From: Sulfitobacter sp. F26169L
Lineage (GTDB): Bacteria; Pseudomonadota; Alphaproteobacteria; Rhodobacterales; Rhodobacteraceae
Reading direction: 5' to 3'
Length of the DNA: 64,000 nt
Assembly: GCF_026410285.1 (NCBI RefSeq)
Contig: NZ_JAPMLP010000002.1
Location: 467,633-531,632 of the forward strand
The notes under the pieces are model-generated. The model did no database searches and was not told the DNA's origin. It was given only the letters and a program-made list of their open reading frames with translations. This document shows, in pieces, positions 9,577 through 19,257 of the stretch. Numbering within the stretch: position 1 is the stretch's first letter; each line of letters begins with the position of its first letter. A program made the position numbers and the translations under genes.

Positions 9577-10599
9577 ATGGACCTTAAACAGCGATTGGTA
9601 CGTGAAGCGCTGGATGCGGGATTTGTTGCCTGTCGGATATGCAAACCTGATGCCGTGCCCGAGGTGCCAGAGCGTCTGGGGGCGTTTCTGGCGGCTGGAC
9701 ATCATGGGCAAATGGGATGGATGGAAGAACGCGTTAGTTGGCGCGGCGATCCTTCGGTGCTGTGGCCCGAAGCGCGTTCCGTAATTATGTTGGCCGAGAG
9801 CTATGCGCCGGAATATGATCCGCTGGCAGTACTGGAGAAGCCGGAGTTGGGTGCGGTTTCCGCTTATGCGCAGGGGCGTGATTACCATGATGTTGTAAAG
9901 AAGCGGCTGAAGCGTCTGGCGCGGTGGCTGATTGCGCAGCAAGAGTGTCAGGTAAAAGTTTTTGTAGACACAGCGCCGGTACCGGAAAAGGCACTGGCGC
10001 AGGCAGCGGGACTTGGCTGGCAGGGCAAACACACGAACGTGGTAAGCCGAGAATGGGGGAATTGGGCCTTTTTAGGGTCTGTTTTTACCACGCTTGAGCT
10101 GGAACCGGATGAGGCAGAAGTGGATCGCTGTGGAAGCTGCACAGCCTGCCAGGAGGTCTGTCCGACCAACGCATTTCCGGAGCCCTACCGATTGGATGCA
10201 AGGAAATGCATTTCTTATCTGACAATTGAACATAAGGGACCGGTGGACGAGGAGCTGCGCAGGAAGTTGGGAAACCGGATTTACGGGTGTGACGATTGTC
10301 TGGCCGTCTGTCCGTGGAACAAGTTTGCCGTCGCAGCCAGTGATATCCGCTATCATGGCACTGCAGGGGGCACTTTGGCGGAGCTTGTAGAGCTGGATGA
10401 TGCGGCGTTTCGAGCGCGATTTTCAGGGTCACCGGTCAAGCGGATCGGACGGGACAGGTTTGTACGCAATGTGCTTTATGCGATTGGAAATTCCAGCGAT
10501 GTATCGCTGCGCGCTGCGGCGCAGGGATTGTGTGACGATCCTGATGATACCGTAAAGGATGCCGCGCGTTGGGCTGTGGCGCAACTGGCGCATCTGTGA
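9577..10599 (+). CDS. queG: Epoxyqueuosine reductase QueG
   Basis: QueG carries out the last step of queuosine synthesis, reducing epoxyqueuosine to queuosine in tRNA with a cobalamin cofactor and two 4Fe-4S clusters. The 340-residue length fits the short form of the family. Two ferredoxin-like clusters are visible: [16 protein letters not shown] (about residues 186-201) and [13 protein letters not shown] (about 233-245). The C-terminal HEAT-like segment ([21 protein letters not shown]) is also typical. A cobalamin gene (cobO) occurs elsewhere in the window, consistent with B12 use. Confidence 0.95.
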   Translation: MDLKQRLVREALDAGFVACRICKPDAVPEVPERLGAFLAAGHHGQMGWMEERVSWRGDPSVLWPEARSVIMLAESYAPEYDPLAVLEKPELGAVSAYAQGRDYHDVVKKRLKRLARWLIAQQECQVKVFVDTAPVPEKALAQAAGLGWQGKHTNVVSREWGNWAFLGSVFTTLELEPDEAEVDRCGSCTACQEVCPTNAFPEPYRLDARKCISYLTIEHKGPVDEELRRKLGNRIYGCDDCLAVCPWNKFAVAASDIRYHGTAGGTLAELVELDDAAFRARFSGSPVKRIGRDRFVRNVLYAIGNSSDVSLRAAAQGLCDDPDDTVKDAARWAVAQLAHL

Positions 10600-10665
10600 C
10601 GCTATTGGGCTGGTTTTGTTGTGGTGGTCCGGTAGGGGTTTCCGGATAAGGTAAAGGAGCATCCC

Positions 10666-12693
10666 ATGGCGTTGCTTTTGGGCGTTGATACTGGTGGCAC
10701 GTACACTGATGCGGTGATCATCCGTGATGAGACGGACGTGATTGCAAGTGCCAAGGCGCTGACGACGCGACACGATCTGGCAATTGGTGTCGGAGGTGCG
10801 GTGCGGGCGGTGTTGGCGCAATCCGGTGTGTCGGCTGGCGATATTGCGCTTGCATCGCTGTCCACGACCTTGGCCACAAACGCGTTGGTCGAGGGGCAGG
10901 GTGGGCGTGTTGCACTCATCTATATCGGTTTCAAAGAACGTGATCTGGAAGCGCACGGCCTGCTGGATGCGCTGAAAGGGGACCCGCATATTGTCCTGGC
11001 AGGGGGGCATAACCACGCAGGCGGTGAAGCTGCGCCTTTGGACGAGGCCGGATTGCATGCCTTTCTTGCCAAACATGGTGCGCAGGTTGGCGGATTTGCC
11101 GTTGCATCGCAGTTTGCCACGCGTAATCCGGCGCATGAGCTGCGAACTATGGCGCTGGTGGCTGAAATGACGGGGCGTCCGGTATCTGCCTCCCACCAGC
11201 TTTCGGCAAAGCTGAACGGGCCAAAACGCGCGATGACAGCGGTGCTGAATGCGCGCCTGATCGGCATGATAGACCGTCTGATCGGACGGGCGGAAGACAC
11301 GCTTACTGCGCTGGGCATCCGTGCGCCGCTGATGGTTGTGCGGGGAGACGGCGCGTTGATCTCCAGCGCGCAGGCCCGTGAACGCCCTATCGAGACGATC
11401 CTGAGCGGTCCTGCGGCGTCTATTGTCGGCGCGCGATGGCTCACGGGGGTGGAGCGGGCGCTGGTGTCCGACATTGGCGGAACGACAACGGATGTTGCAT
11501 TTCTGAGGGACGGGCGGCCGGCGATTGATCCGGCGGGTGCGCGCGTCGGACCTTACCGGACGATGGTGGAGGCCGTGGCGATGCGCACAACCGGTCTGGG
11601 TGGAGACAGCGAGGTGCATTTCCTGTCGGAGGGGTTGCAGGGTGGCGTTACCTTGGGGCCGCGCCGGTTGTTGCCTGTTTCCCTGATTGCGACGGAAGCA
11701 CCCGAGGTAGTGCATGCGGCACTTGATGCACAATTGCGCAGCACCCTACCCGGAGAGCATGACGGAAGGTTCGTGCGGGGCGTTTCAGGCCAGACGGCTG
11801 AGGGTATCGGGCCGCGTGAGGAAACCCTGCTGGAACGGATCGGGGGAAAGGTGCATCCGCTGGGGGAGGTATTGCGATCGCGAATAGAGACAGGTGCGCT
11901 GAAACATCTGGTTGAGCGTGGTCTGGTTCAGCTGAGCGGCGTAACACCGTCAGATGCCAGCCATGTGTTGAGGTTGGCGACAGATTGGGACGTGGACGCG
12001 GCAGAGAAGGCGCTTGCGCTGTTCGGGCGGCGGCGCACGGGTGCGGGGGACAGGCTTGCGCCATCGCCAGCGGATATGGCGCGGATTGTGATTGCCCGGC
12101 TAGAGCATCAGACCGCATTGGTCCTGCTAGAGACTGCATTTTCCGAAGAAGAGACTGGTTTCGGAGATGATCCGGCTGTTTTGGCACGGCATGTTCTGAT
12201 GCAGCGCGGTCTTGGCGGTCATGCCGGTCTGATCCGTCTCGAAACCGGATTGAGCGTACCTGTGGTCGGGCTTGGGGCCTCTGCCGAAGCCTATTATCCG
12301 GCAGTTGGCAAAAAACTGGGCTGTGAGATGATCCTGCCCGAGCATGCGGGTGTGGCCAATGCGATCGGCGCTGTAGTGGGACGTGTCACAATGCGGCAAG
12401 CCGGAACGGTGACCTCCCCGAGCGAAGGGCGTTTTCGCGTGCATCTATCCGAAGGGCCGCAGGATTTTACTGATCTGGAAGCGGCTCTTGCACGGCTTGA
12501 AGATGTTCTGCAATCCCGCGCGTTTGCGGCTGCCGAGGCAGCGGGTGCGGGTGACATCCAGATCAACATAACGCGTGATATCCGCACCGCAGGTGTCGAG
12601 CAGCGCGAAGTGTTCATTGAAGCCGACATCACCGTTGAAGCGTCAGGACGCCCGCGTGTTGCACAGGAACCCGTCGAGGAGGTTCGGATCTGA
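10666..12693 (+). CDS. Hydantoinase/oxoprolinase family protein, HyuA-type subunit
   Basis: A 675-residue protein of the actin-like ATPase fold used by ATP-dependent hydantoinases, 5-oxoprolinases and acetone carboxylase beta subunits. The N-terminus has the phosphate-binding motif LLGVDTGGTYTDAVI. A second nucleotide motif, VSDIGGTTTDVAFLRDG, lies near residues 268-284. STTLATNALVEG and ILSGPAASIVGARW are further family blocks. Such proteins normally work with a HyuB subunit encoded next to them, but the next gene downstream is the convergent msrA, so no partner is adjacent. The substrate is unknown. Confidence 0.88.
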   Translation: MALLLGVDTGGTYTDAVIIRDETDVIASAKALTTRHDLAIGVGGAVRAVLAQSGVSAGDIALASLSTTLATNALVEGQGGRVALIYIGFKERDLEAHGLLDALKGDPHIVLAGGHNHAGGEAAPLDEAGLHAFLAKHGAQVGGFAVASQFATRNPAHELRTMALVAEMTGRPVSASHQLSAKLNGPKRAMTAVLNARLIGMIDRLIGRAEDTLTALGIRAPLMVVRGDGALISSAQARERPIETILSGPAASIVGARWLTGVERALVSDIGGTTTDVAFLRDGRPAIDPAGARVGPYRTMVEAVAMRTTGLGGDSEVHFLSEGLQGGVTLGPRRLLPVSLIATEAPEVVHAALDAQLRSTLPGEHDGRFVRGVSGQTAEGIGPREETLLERIGGKVHPLGEVLRSRIETGALKHLVERGLVQLSGVTPSDASHVLRLATDWDVDAAEKALALFGRRRTGAGDRLAPSPADMARIVIARLEHQTALVLLETAFSEEETGFGDDPAVLARHVLMQRGLGGHAGLIRLETGLSVPVVGLGASAEAYYPAVGKKLGCEMILPEHAGVANAIGAVVGRVTMRQAGTVTSPSEGRFRVHLSEGPQDFTDLEAALARLEDVLQSRAFAAAEAAGAGDIQINITRDIRTAGVEQREVFIEADITVEASGRPRVAQEPVEEVRI

Positions 12694-12729
12694 CCCCGCC
12701 CACGCGGCAGGCAGGGTCACGATAGCGTT

Positions 12730-13239
12730 CTATTCTGCTGCGTCACGTTTTGGCAGCACCCAGTCGGGGCGGGGGAAGTGGCAGGTGTAGCCGTTGGGGA
12801 TGCGCTCGAGATAATTCTGGTGCTCCGGTTCGGCTTCCCAGAAATCCGATACCGGCTCTACCTCGGTAACAACCTTGCCGGGCCAGATGCCGGAGGCTTC
12901 GATATCTGCGATGGTATCCAGTGCAACGGCTTTCTGGTCTTCGTCCTCATAATAAATCGCGGAGCGATAGCTCATCCCCATATCGTTGCCTTGACGGTTA
13001 ACGGTTGTCGGATCGTGAATCTGGAAAAAAAGTTCCAGCAATTCGCGGTAGCTGAGGATGGATGGATCAAAGATCACTTCAATCGCCTCGGCGTGGGTGC
13101 CGTGATTACGATAGGTGGCATTTGGCACGTCACCGCCGGAATATCCTACGCGGGTTGAAACGACCCCTTTGCGTTTGCGGATCAGGTCCTGCATTCCCCA
13201 GAAACATCCGCCTGCCAAAACTGCGCGTTGATTGCTCAT
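12730..13239 (-). CDS. msrA: Peptide-methionine (S)-S-oxide reductase MsrA
   Basis: MsrA repairs S-methionine sulfoxide in proteins. The 169-residue protein has the catalytic motif GGCFWGMQ, with nucleophile Cys12, and the family blocks VGYSGG and [18 protein letters not shown] see no C-terminal resolving cysteine pair, so regeneration may depend directly on thioredoxin or another thiol. The start overlaps the end of msrB by 4 bases (ATGA), so the two repair enzymes for the two sulfoxide epimers are translationally coupled. Confidence 0.96.
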   Translation of the reverse strand: MSNQRAVLAGGCFWGMQDLIRKRKGVVSTRVGYSGGDVPNATYRNHGTHAEAIEVIFDPSILSYRELLELFFQIHDPTTVNRQGNDMGMSYRSAIYYEDEDQKAVALDTIADIEASGIWPGKVVTEVEPVSDFWEAEPEHQNYLERIPNGYTCHFPRPDWVLPKRDAAE

Positions 13240-13685
13240 GCGACGTCCTCCACTTGATCAATATACTGCCCGTATCCTTCGGCCTCCATGTCGTCGCGGT
13301 GAATAAATCGCAATGACGCCGAATTGATGCAATAGCGCAAACCGCCACGATCAGGTGGTCCGTCAGGGAACACGTGGCCAAGATGGCTGTCGCCGTGGGT
13401 GCTGCGCACTTCGGTGCGTACCATTCCGAGAGAGGCATCGGTGAGTTCCTTTACATGGGCCGGTTCGATGGCCTTGGTAAAGCTGGGCCAGCCGCAGCCG
13501 CTTTCGTATTTGTCCGAAGACGCGAAAAGCGGTTCTCCCGATACGATATCAACGTAAATTCCGGGCTCTTTATTGGCGAGCAGTTTACCTGTTCCGGGAC
13601 GTTCTGTTCCGTTCTCTTGGGTGACATGAAATTCTTCGGGCGATAGGGTTGCGATGACATCGGGATTCTTGGTGTACTCGGCCAT
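13236..13685 (-). CDS. msrB: Peptide-methionine (R)-S-oxide reductase MsrB, zinc-less type
   Basis: MsrB reduces R-methionine sulfoxide. The 149-residue protein has the catalytic [11 protein letters not shown] motif with Cys119 and a possible resolving Cys64 in SGCGWPSF. The first zinc-binding CxxC of many MsrBs is absent; that site reads [10 protein letters not shown], so this is the zinc-free form. I placed the start at [10 protein letters not shown] (ATG 13685-13683) with AAGGAG upstream. An in-frame extension to 13808 has no family similarity. The gene heads the msrBA pair, divergent from glutathione peroxidase. Confidence 0.95.
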   Translation of the reverse strand: MAEYTKNPDVIATLSPEEFHVTQENGTERPGTGKLLANKEPGIYVDIVSGEPLFASSDKYESGCGWPSFTKAIEPAHVKELTDASLGMVRTEVRSTHGDSHLGHVFPDGPPDRGGLRYCINSASLRFIHRDDMEAEGYGQYIDQVEDVA

Positions 13686-13823
13686 TGGGGGCTCCTTGCG
13701 CTGGTCTTGTTTCACTAGATGGTGTTTTTGCGCAAAAATCAAAGGGCAGGCGGGCGGGGATTGGCAAAACTGTTTGTGATCCCGCTGCAATGTTCGTGCG
13801 TAAGACAAACAGGAGGACTTTTT

Positions 13824-14342
13824 ATGCGACTGTTTTTCGGGATAATCTTTTCACTGCTTTCTGGTGTTGCCGTAGCTGCGCCGCAGGATGCGGTGTTTGC
13901 ATCCATAGACGGTGGAGAAATCACGATTTCGGATTTCGCCGGCCATCCGGTGCTGGTTGTGAACACAGCGTCGCAATGCGCGTTCACACGTCAATATAAG
14001 GGCTTGCAGGCGCTTTATGATCGCTATCGTGATCAGGGTCTGGTTGTGCTTGCTGTACCGTCGGATGACTTCAATCAGGAACTGGACAGTGCCGCCGAAG
14101 TGAAAGAGTTTTGTGAGGTGAATTTCAATCTAACGCTGCCGATGACTGACCTGACCCCCGTTCGCGGGAAGGCTGCGCATCCGTTTTACAAGGATGTAAA
14201 AGCCGAAACTGGATTTTCGCCGCGCTGGAATTTCAACAAAGTGCTTATTGGACCGGACGGAAAGGTTGTCGCGACATGGGGCGCGGCTGCGCCACCTGAA
14301 AAAGGGGTGATACCCCGCGAGATCGAAAAGATTCTGAATTAG
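13824..14342 (+). CDS. Exported glutathione peroxidase family protein (Cys type)
   Basis: A 172-residue thiol peroxidase of the glutathione peroxidase family. It begins with a signal peptide ([19 protein letters not shown]), so it probably acts in the periplasm. The active-site block [12 protein letters not shown] holds Cys52 where animal enzymes have selenocysteine, and [10 protein letters not shown] supplies the conserved Trp and Asn. The usual QCGLT reads QCAFT, a mild departure. GGAGG precedes ATG 13824; the longer frame from 13719 would bury the signal peptide. It is divergent from msrBA, making a small oxidant-defence group. Confidence 0.88.
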   Translation: MRLFFGIIFSLLSGVAVAAPQDAVFASIDGGEITISDFAGHPVLVVNTASQCAFTRQYKGLQALYDRYRDQGLVVLAVPSDDFNQELDSAAEVKEFCEVNFNLTLPMTDLTPVRGKAAHPFYKDVKAETGFSPRWNFNKVLIGPDGKVVATWGAAAPPEKGVIPREIEKILN

Positions 14343-14366
14343 ATTCTCTTGTTCGGGCCCGACATA

Positions 14367-15236
14367 CTAGACCGTGCGCTGGCGCGAAATTTGTACTGCA
14401 AGAATTCCCGCAGCAATGATTGCAACGCCGATAATATCACGCGACCCTAATGTTTCCCCCAGTAGAACAGCAGCGATGGCCACACCGAAGAACGGATTGA
14501 GAAAGTGGAAAGTTGCTGCGCGGGTGGCACCGATTCGACCCACGAGCAAAAACCATATCCATGTTGCCAGCAGACCGGGGACAAGACAGGTATAGATAAA
14601 CGCCAGTGCCAATGGCCAGCTGGGTGTCACGCGGGGCGTTTCGAACAAAAGTGTTGCGATGGTTAGTGCAACACAACCAACCAGCATCTGTAAGCCGACA
14701 ACCATCAAAAGATTACCGCCCGATGAGGCACCGCGCACTGTGAGCGTGGCAATGGTCAGTGCCAGGACACCAACGAAACAGATCGCGACACCGGTCAGGT
14801 CAACACCGCCTGAAATGCGTGTGCCCATGATCAGGGCGACACCTGTGATGCCGGTCACCAGACCGATAATGCCGAGCGGTCCCAGCTTGTCACCCAAAAA
14901 CAGCCATGCGGCCAGTGCGACCATCAGCGGCATCGTCGAAGCGATAATTGCGGCAAGTGATGCTTCGACGGTCTGCATCGCCACAAAGAAAAAGCCGAGG
15001 TAGATCGCGTTCTGCAATACGCCGAAGATTATCGTCGCGCGCCATTGGGGTGCGGTCAATCGCCAGCTTTGGCCAAAGGCCAGAGCCAGCCCGACACCGA
15101 TCAGACCGGACAAAAGATAGCGCAATGAAAGGGCAAACAATGGCGATGCATCCGCAACGATGATCCGCGCGGACGTGAACGCAGAAGACCACATAAGGGC
15201 AAAGGCAAGGCCCAGTCCGATAGCGCGTAAATCCAT
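14367..15236 (-). CDS. DMT superfamily (EamA) transporter
   Basis: A 289-residue inner-membrane protein with about ten hydrophobic helices and two EamA repeats, the drug/metabolite transporter pattern. Typical blocks are FALMWSSAFTSARI near the start, STMPLMVALAAWLFLGDKL closing the first repeat, and FHFLNPFFGVAIAAVLLGE in the second. I placed the start at MDLRAIGLG (15236); the upstream in-frame extension is charged and unlike the family. The substrate cannot be predicted. It stands between gpx (convergent) and the sensor kinase. Confidence 0.87.
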   Translation of the reverse strand: MDLRAIGLGLAFALMWSSAFTSARIIVADASPLFALSLRYLLSGLIGVGLALAFGQSWRLTAPQWRATIIFGVLQNAIYLGFFFVAMQTVEASLAAIIASTMPLMVALAAWLFLGDKLGPLGIIGLVTGITGVALIMGTRISGGVDLTGVAICFVGVLALTIATLTVRGASSGGNLLMVVGLQMLVGCVALTIATLLFETPRVTPSWPLALAFIYTCLVPGLLATWIWFLLVGRIGATRAATFHFLNPFFGVAIAAVLLGETLGSRDIIGVAIIAAGILAVQISRQRTV

Positions 15237-15306
15237 AATGGTGTTGCCTTGTGCCTGATGTGTCGTGCGGACAATCGGGCAGTTCACTGTAAAGAGCAAC
15301 CGGTGC

Positions 15307-16401
15307 CTAATGCGTATCGAACAACAGATTCAAGCGCGCGCCGTCTGGCGTTAGGTCATTGGACAGTGTGCCACCAAGCTTGGAGGCAGCGGCGGCGACA
15401 AGGCTGCTGCCAATTCCGCCGATCTTGCTTGGTTCTGGTGGTGGTGCTGTCGAGCCTGCACCATTGTCAGAAGCGACCAGTTGAAGGCTGTTGTCATCTG
15501 CTGAGGTCAGCTGGATATTTATTTTGCCGGTATCGCGATCCTTAAAGCCGTGCTTGATCGAGTTGGCGACAAATTCTGATAGGATTATACCGATATCGGA
15601 TGCGAAGCTAAAGGGAAGAGAGACGGGATCGACCGTATGGTTAAGCACAATTCCATGCGGTGTTGTTACGCGCAGGCTCTCCATCAATTGATCAATGTAG
15701 GCATTCATTTCTACCCGCCCCGAGGCACTGGAATTCTGCAACTGTTCATGCAGGGCGGACATGCCATCAATTCTGCGCTGGACCGCTGACAAGGCATCGC
15801 GGGCGGTTTCGTCTTCTACGTTGCGCAAATACAGCCGGATCATGGAGGACGTGGCCTGCAGGGAGTTCTTGATCCGGTGGTCCATTTCGGCACGCAGAAT
15901 TTCTTCGTTTCTCAATGCGCGCTGAAGTTCGAACTGCTTCATCACCTGCTTTGCCAGAACACGCAGAGCTTTGCGTTGCAGATCGGTCAGGGAGCGCGGA
16001 TGGTTGTCGAGTACACAAAGTGTACCCAACGGCAGCCCATCCGACCCGATCAGGCGCGCACCAGCATAAAATCGCAACCCCGGATCATCAAGACACAGCG
16101 GGTTATCCGCCATGCGCGGATCGGCCAGAGTATCGGGAATTTCTACAAAGTCGTCCTGAAGGATGACATGGGAACATATGGAGGTTTCCACCGGAGTTTC
16201 ACGCACGCCCAGCCCTACTTCGGCTTTGAACCACTGACGCGATTCATCAATGATGTTGATCACTGAAATAGGGGTTTCGCATATTTGCGAGGCCAGCTCG
16301 ACGATCTGGTCATAGTCGCTTTCACGTGGTGTATCCAGAATGCCGTACCGCTCTAGACTGCGCAAGCGGTCCGATTGTTGGGGGTGCTTTTCAGCGCGCA
16401 T
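15307..16401 (-). CDS. GAF-domain sensor histidine kinase, HisKA_2 type
   Basis: A 364-residue cytoplasmic kinase with no membrane helix. Residues ~25-165 form a GAF domain of the kind that follows LDTPRESDYDQIVELA and contains GTLCVLDNHPR. The dimerisation/phosphoacceptor domain has AEMDHRIKNSLQAT (His175), typical of HisKA_2. The ATPase domain has an N-box at Asn280 (SEFVANSIKHGF) and a G-box at DNGAGS and GGIGSSLV. No response regulator gene lies next to it, so it is an orphan. The signal sensed by the GAF domain is unknown. Confidence 0.88.
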   Translation of the reverse strand: MRAEKHPQQSDRLRSLERYGILDTPRESDYDQIVELASQICETPISVINIIDESRQWFKAEVGLGVRETPVETSICSHVILQDDFVEIPDTLADPRMADNPLCLDDPGLRFYAGARLIGSDGLPLGTLCVLDNHPRSLTDLQRKALRVLAKQVMKQFELQRALRNEEILRAEMDHRIKNSLQATSSMIRLYLRNVEDETARDALSAVQRRIDGMSALHEQLQNSSASGRVEMNAYIDQLMESLRVTTPHGIVLNHTVDPVSLPFSFASDIGIILSEFVANSIKHGFKDRDTGKINIQLTSADDNSLQLVASDNGAGSTAPPPEPSKIGGIGSSLVAAAASKLGGTLSNDLTPDGARLNLLFDTH

Positions 16402-16486
16402 AGGTCATCCTGTGTACTAAAATTATTTTCAGAAAATAGCCCGATACAGCCCAAAAACAATATTTAATATTTTCGACCTACTGTTC

Positions 16487-16515
16487 AAAAAAATGGGTCG
16501 CACTGAGGCGACCCA
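16487..16515 (-). terminator. Intrinsic terminator of the HU gene
   Basis: Read on the minus strand, TGGGTCGC pairs perfectly with GCGACCCA around a 6-base loop and is followed at once by seven T. It lies 28 bp beyond the HU stop codon. Confidence 0.93.
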
Positions 16516-16543
16516 AATTGAAACTCTCCGGAAGAAAGAGGGC

Positions 16544-16834
16544 TTAGCCGTTCACGCTGTCTTTCAGCGCTTTGGCGATGGTCATTTTCACAACCTTGTC
16601 TGCTTCTTTCTTGAACTGCTCACCGGTCGCAGGGTTGCGAACCATCCGTTCAGGGCGTTCACGGCAATAGATTTTGCCAACACCGGGAAGTGTTACGGCG
16701 CCGCCGCCTGCGACTTCCTTTGTGATCAGCGCGCAAACCGCATCGAGCGCGCTGGATGCTGCTTTTTTATCGGTGCCCATTTCCTCGGCCAATGCGGCGA
16801 CGAGCTGTGTTTTTGTCATTGGTTTAGTTGTCAT
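16544..16834 (-). CDS. HU family DNA-binding protein
   Basis: A 96-residue histone-like protein that binds and bends DNA as a dimer. The HU fold is clear: an N-terminal helical part (MTKTQLVAALAEEMGTDKKAASSALDAV) and the beta arm with GVGKIYCRERPERMVRNPATGE, in which the intercalating proline region RNPATGE is conserved. GAGGAG stands 7 bases upstream of ATG. It appears to be a single-gene unit with its own promoter and strong terminator. HU and IHF subunits share this fold; length and lack of IHF-specific features favour HU. Confidence 0.94.
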   Translation of the reverse strand: MTTKPMTKTQLVAALAEEMGTDKKAASSALDAVCALITKEVAGGGAVTLPGVGKIYCRERPERMVRNPATGEQFKKEADKVVKMTIAKALKDSVNG

Positions 16835-16875
16835 TTTATCTCCTCGACTGCCCGAATGTTGGGCCTCATTTGCGG

Positions 16876-16905
16876 AATGTAACGGTATGTTGTGAGCAAA
16901 TACAA
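16876..16905 (-). promoter_or_regulatory. Possible sigma-70 promoter of the HU gene
   Basis: On the minus strand TTGTAT (16905-16900) and TACATT (16881-16876) are separated by 18 bases, 42 bp upstream of the HU start. This is a match by eye with no supporting transcript data. Confidence 0.35.
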
Positions 16906-16969
16906 CGAAGAGTGAAGATAATTCCGACGAAATATAAGGTTTTCTGCGATTTTCTGCCTTTTTGACGCC

Positions 16970-18439
16970 CTACAGAAAGGCAGTTTCGTCAAACGAGCGC
17001 AATTTACGGCTGTGAATCCGTTCAAGCGGCATGTTGCGCAGCAGTTCCATCGCACGGATTCCGATCATCAGATGGCGTGAAACCTGTGTTTTATAGAAAT
17101 CCGACGCCATTCCGGGCAGCTTCAATTCACCGTGCAAGGGTTTGTCGGAAACACATAGCAGTGTGCCGTAGGGGACGCGGAAACGGTATCCGTTGGCGGC
17201 GATTGTTGCGCTCTCCATATCCAGCGCAATGGCGCGCGACTGGCTTAGACGCTGCACAGGGCCGGATTGGTCGCGCAGTTCCCAGTTGCGGTTGTCGATG
17301 GTGGCAACCGTCCCGGTACGCATAATGCGCTTCAACTCGTATCCCTCCAGTTGGGTGACCTGCGCCAGTGCTTGTTCCAGCGCAATCTGGATTTCAGCCA
17401 GCGGCGGGATCGGCACCCAGACGGGCAGATCATCATCCAGAACGTGATCTTCGCGCAGATAAGCGTGGGCGAGCACAAAATCGCCAAGCTTTTGACTGTT
17501 GCGCAATCCGGCGCAATGGCCAACCATCAACCACGCGTGCGGCCGCAGGACCGCGATGTGATCGGTTGCGGTTTTGGCGTTGGACGGGCCGACCCCGATG
17601 TTCACCAGCGTAATACCGGAGCCGTCCTTGCGTTTGAGGTGATACGTTGGCATTTGCGGCAGCTTTGCCGACACTTCTATCGGGGCATCGCCATCGGTGA
17701 TTTCCTGATCCCCAGTGGAAACGAACGAAGTATAGCCGCTGGCGGGATCGCGCAACATGGCACGGGCGAAATCTTCGAATTCGGCTACGTAGAACTGATA
17801 GTTCGTAAACAAAACGTGGCACTGGAAGTGATCGGGATCTGTAGCGGTATAATGCGACAACCGCGCAAGAGAATAATCTACGCGCTGTGCGGTGAAAGGT
17901 GCCAAAGGGCCGACGCCGTCAAGCGGCACATAGGTGCCGTTAACGATATCATCATTGGTTGTGGACAGGTCAGGTACATCGAACACATCGCGTAGGGTGA
18001 ATTCCGCCGCGCCTTCTTGGGGAACCGTGATGCCGTCTTCGTTGGTCATCGCAAAATGCAGCGGGATCGGCGTATCCGATGCCCCAACGATGACAGGCTG
18101 GCCGTGGTTTTCAATAATCAGGCCGATTTGCTGGATCAGGTAATTTCTGAATAAATCGGGCCGCGTGATTGTGCTGGCATACGTGCCGGGAGTAGAGACA
18201 TGCCCGAAGCTGAGCCGTGTATCGACCTGCGCAAAGGAGGATGTCGTAAAACGTACTTCGGGATAGAATGCGCGGATACGGGTGTCTGGTGGTGTGCTGG
18301 ACATCGCATTGGTGAATTCGGTCCGCAAAAAACTGACTGCCTGATCATAAAGCGCGGTCAGCCGGTCAACGGCAGCGGTTGCATCTGTAAAGGCTTCGGC
18401 TTGCAACGCAACGGGCGTGAGGGTCTGATACTGCTTCAT
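16970..18439 (-). CDS. amn: AMP nucleosidase
   Basis: Amn hydrolyses AMP to adenine and ribose 5-phosphate, controlling adenylate level. The 489-residue length matches the bacterial enzyme. The N-terminal AMP-nucleosidase domain has RAFYPEVRFTT and RPDLFRNYLIQQI. The C-terminal nucleoside-phosphorylase-like domain holds VNIGVGPSNAKTATDHIAVLRPHAWLMVGHCAGL and ALDMESATIAANGYRFRVPYGTLLCVSDKPLHG. I placed the start at ATG 18439 (MKQYQTL), because the longer frame begins with TTG at the end of the upstream gene. It is the last gene of a purine salvage operon behind adenine deaminase. Confidence 0.95.
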   Translation of the reverse strand: MKQYQTLTPVALQAEAFTDATAAVDRLTALYDQAVSFLRTEFTNAMSSTPPDTRIRAFYPEVRFTTSSFAQVDTRLSFGHVSTPGTYASTITRPDLFRNYLIQQIGLIIENHGQPVIVGASDTPIPLHFAMTNEDGITVPQEGAAEFTLRDVFDVPDLSTTNDDIVNGTYVPLDGVGPLAPFTAQRVDYSLARLSHYTATDPDHFQCHVLFTNYQFYVAEFEDFARAMLRDPASGYTSFVSTGDQEITDGDAPIEVSAKLPQMPTYHLKRKDGSGITLVNIGVGPSNAKTATDHIAVLRPHAWLMVGHCAGLRNSQKLGDFVLAHAYLREDHVLDDDLPVWVPIPPLAEIQIALEQALAQVTQLEGYELKRIMRTGTVATIDNRNWELRDQSGPVQRLSQSRAIALDMESATIAANGYRFRVPYGTLLCVSDKPLHGELKLPGMASDFYKTQVSRHLMIGIRAMELLRNMPLERIHSRKLRSFDETAFL

Positions 18440-18450
18440 CTTGGTGTTTC

Positions 18451-19257
18451 TCAATCCTTGGAATTGAACAGGGTGCCGATTTTATCCATGATCGCTTGTG
18501 AGGTGTCGTCATCCTTTAGGTCAAGCGACTCGATCCTGCGCATAAGTTCAAGTTCATAAGCCAGATCTTTTTCGTCGGGTTCCGGTGTTACCGTTGCGAT
18601 CCAGCGGGCAAACGGATCTGTCGTATCGGGATCATGATATCCGGCAAACCTTCTGATACCGATGTCGGCGGCAGTTTCTGGCATATCAATATCGAACCTG
18701 TCCTTAAGATATCCTTGCAGGTCTAAGGGTAGCACCGGCTGATCCTCTTTCCCGAAATCTGCGAGGCTTGGGACGCCATGATATTCGAGATAGGCTTGCA
18801 TCGGGGAGATGTCTGTTTGATCCAGTGCCCCCGGTTCGGGGTAACCCATAGCAAGGAATTGCATCAGGATCAGGGGATCGTCGGCGATGATGCCCAGACT
18901 GTCATGCCCGATGTGGACAAACTGCTGTTTGCCCGCCTCGTCCAGCCAGATCGCCACACGACCACCATCGCCCGAGGTTTCGCCAAACTCGAATATGCGC
19001 CTGTCGATAGCGGGGTCAGGTGTCGACCAATGGCTGGTGTAGGGCAGGGTTGTTCCCGCAAACGCGACATGGCTGGCAAGGGGGTGGTTTTGAAGCTCTG
19101 GCGGATAGATCAACAGTACCTTATCCTCGGGCGCGCCATTGCGGCGCACCTTGTACCAGCCTTGATCCTCGATCCAGTCGAAAGTTTCGATAATCTCAGG
19201 GGAAAGTTTCACCCAGTCAGGCATGAGTTCGGCGAGGTTTCGGGCAAAGGTTTTCAT
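18451..19257 (-). CDS. SMI1/KNR4 (SUKH)-like protein in purine salvage operon
   Basis: A 268-residue acidic protein without signal peptide or membrane helix. Around residues 88-135, the pattern of GDGGRVAIWLDEAGKQQFVHIGHD followed by GIIADDPLILMQFLAMGYPEPG resembles SUKH/SMI1 proteins. That assignment is my own reading and not certain. It overlaps the end of adenine deaminase by 4 bases (ATGA) and ends 11 bp before the amn start, so it must be made with both enzymes. SUKH proteins include toxin immunity proteins, but no toxin gene is nearby. Its role in the operon is unknown. Confidence 0.6.
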   Translation of the reverse strand: MKTFARNLAELMPDWVKLSPEIIETFDWIEDQGWYKVRRNGAPEDKVLLIYPPELQNHPLASHVAFAGTTLPYTSHWSTPDPAIDRRIFEFGETSGDGGRVAIWLDEAGKQQFVHIGHDSLGIIADDPLILMQFLAMGYPEPGALDQTDISPMQAYLEYHGVPSLADFGKEDQPVLPLDLQGYLKDRFDIDMPETAADIGIRRFAGYHDPDTTDPFARWIATVTPEPDEKDLAYELELMRRIESLDLKDDDTSQAIMDKIGTLFNSKD

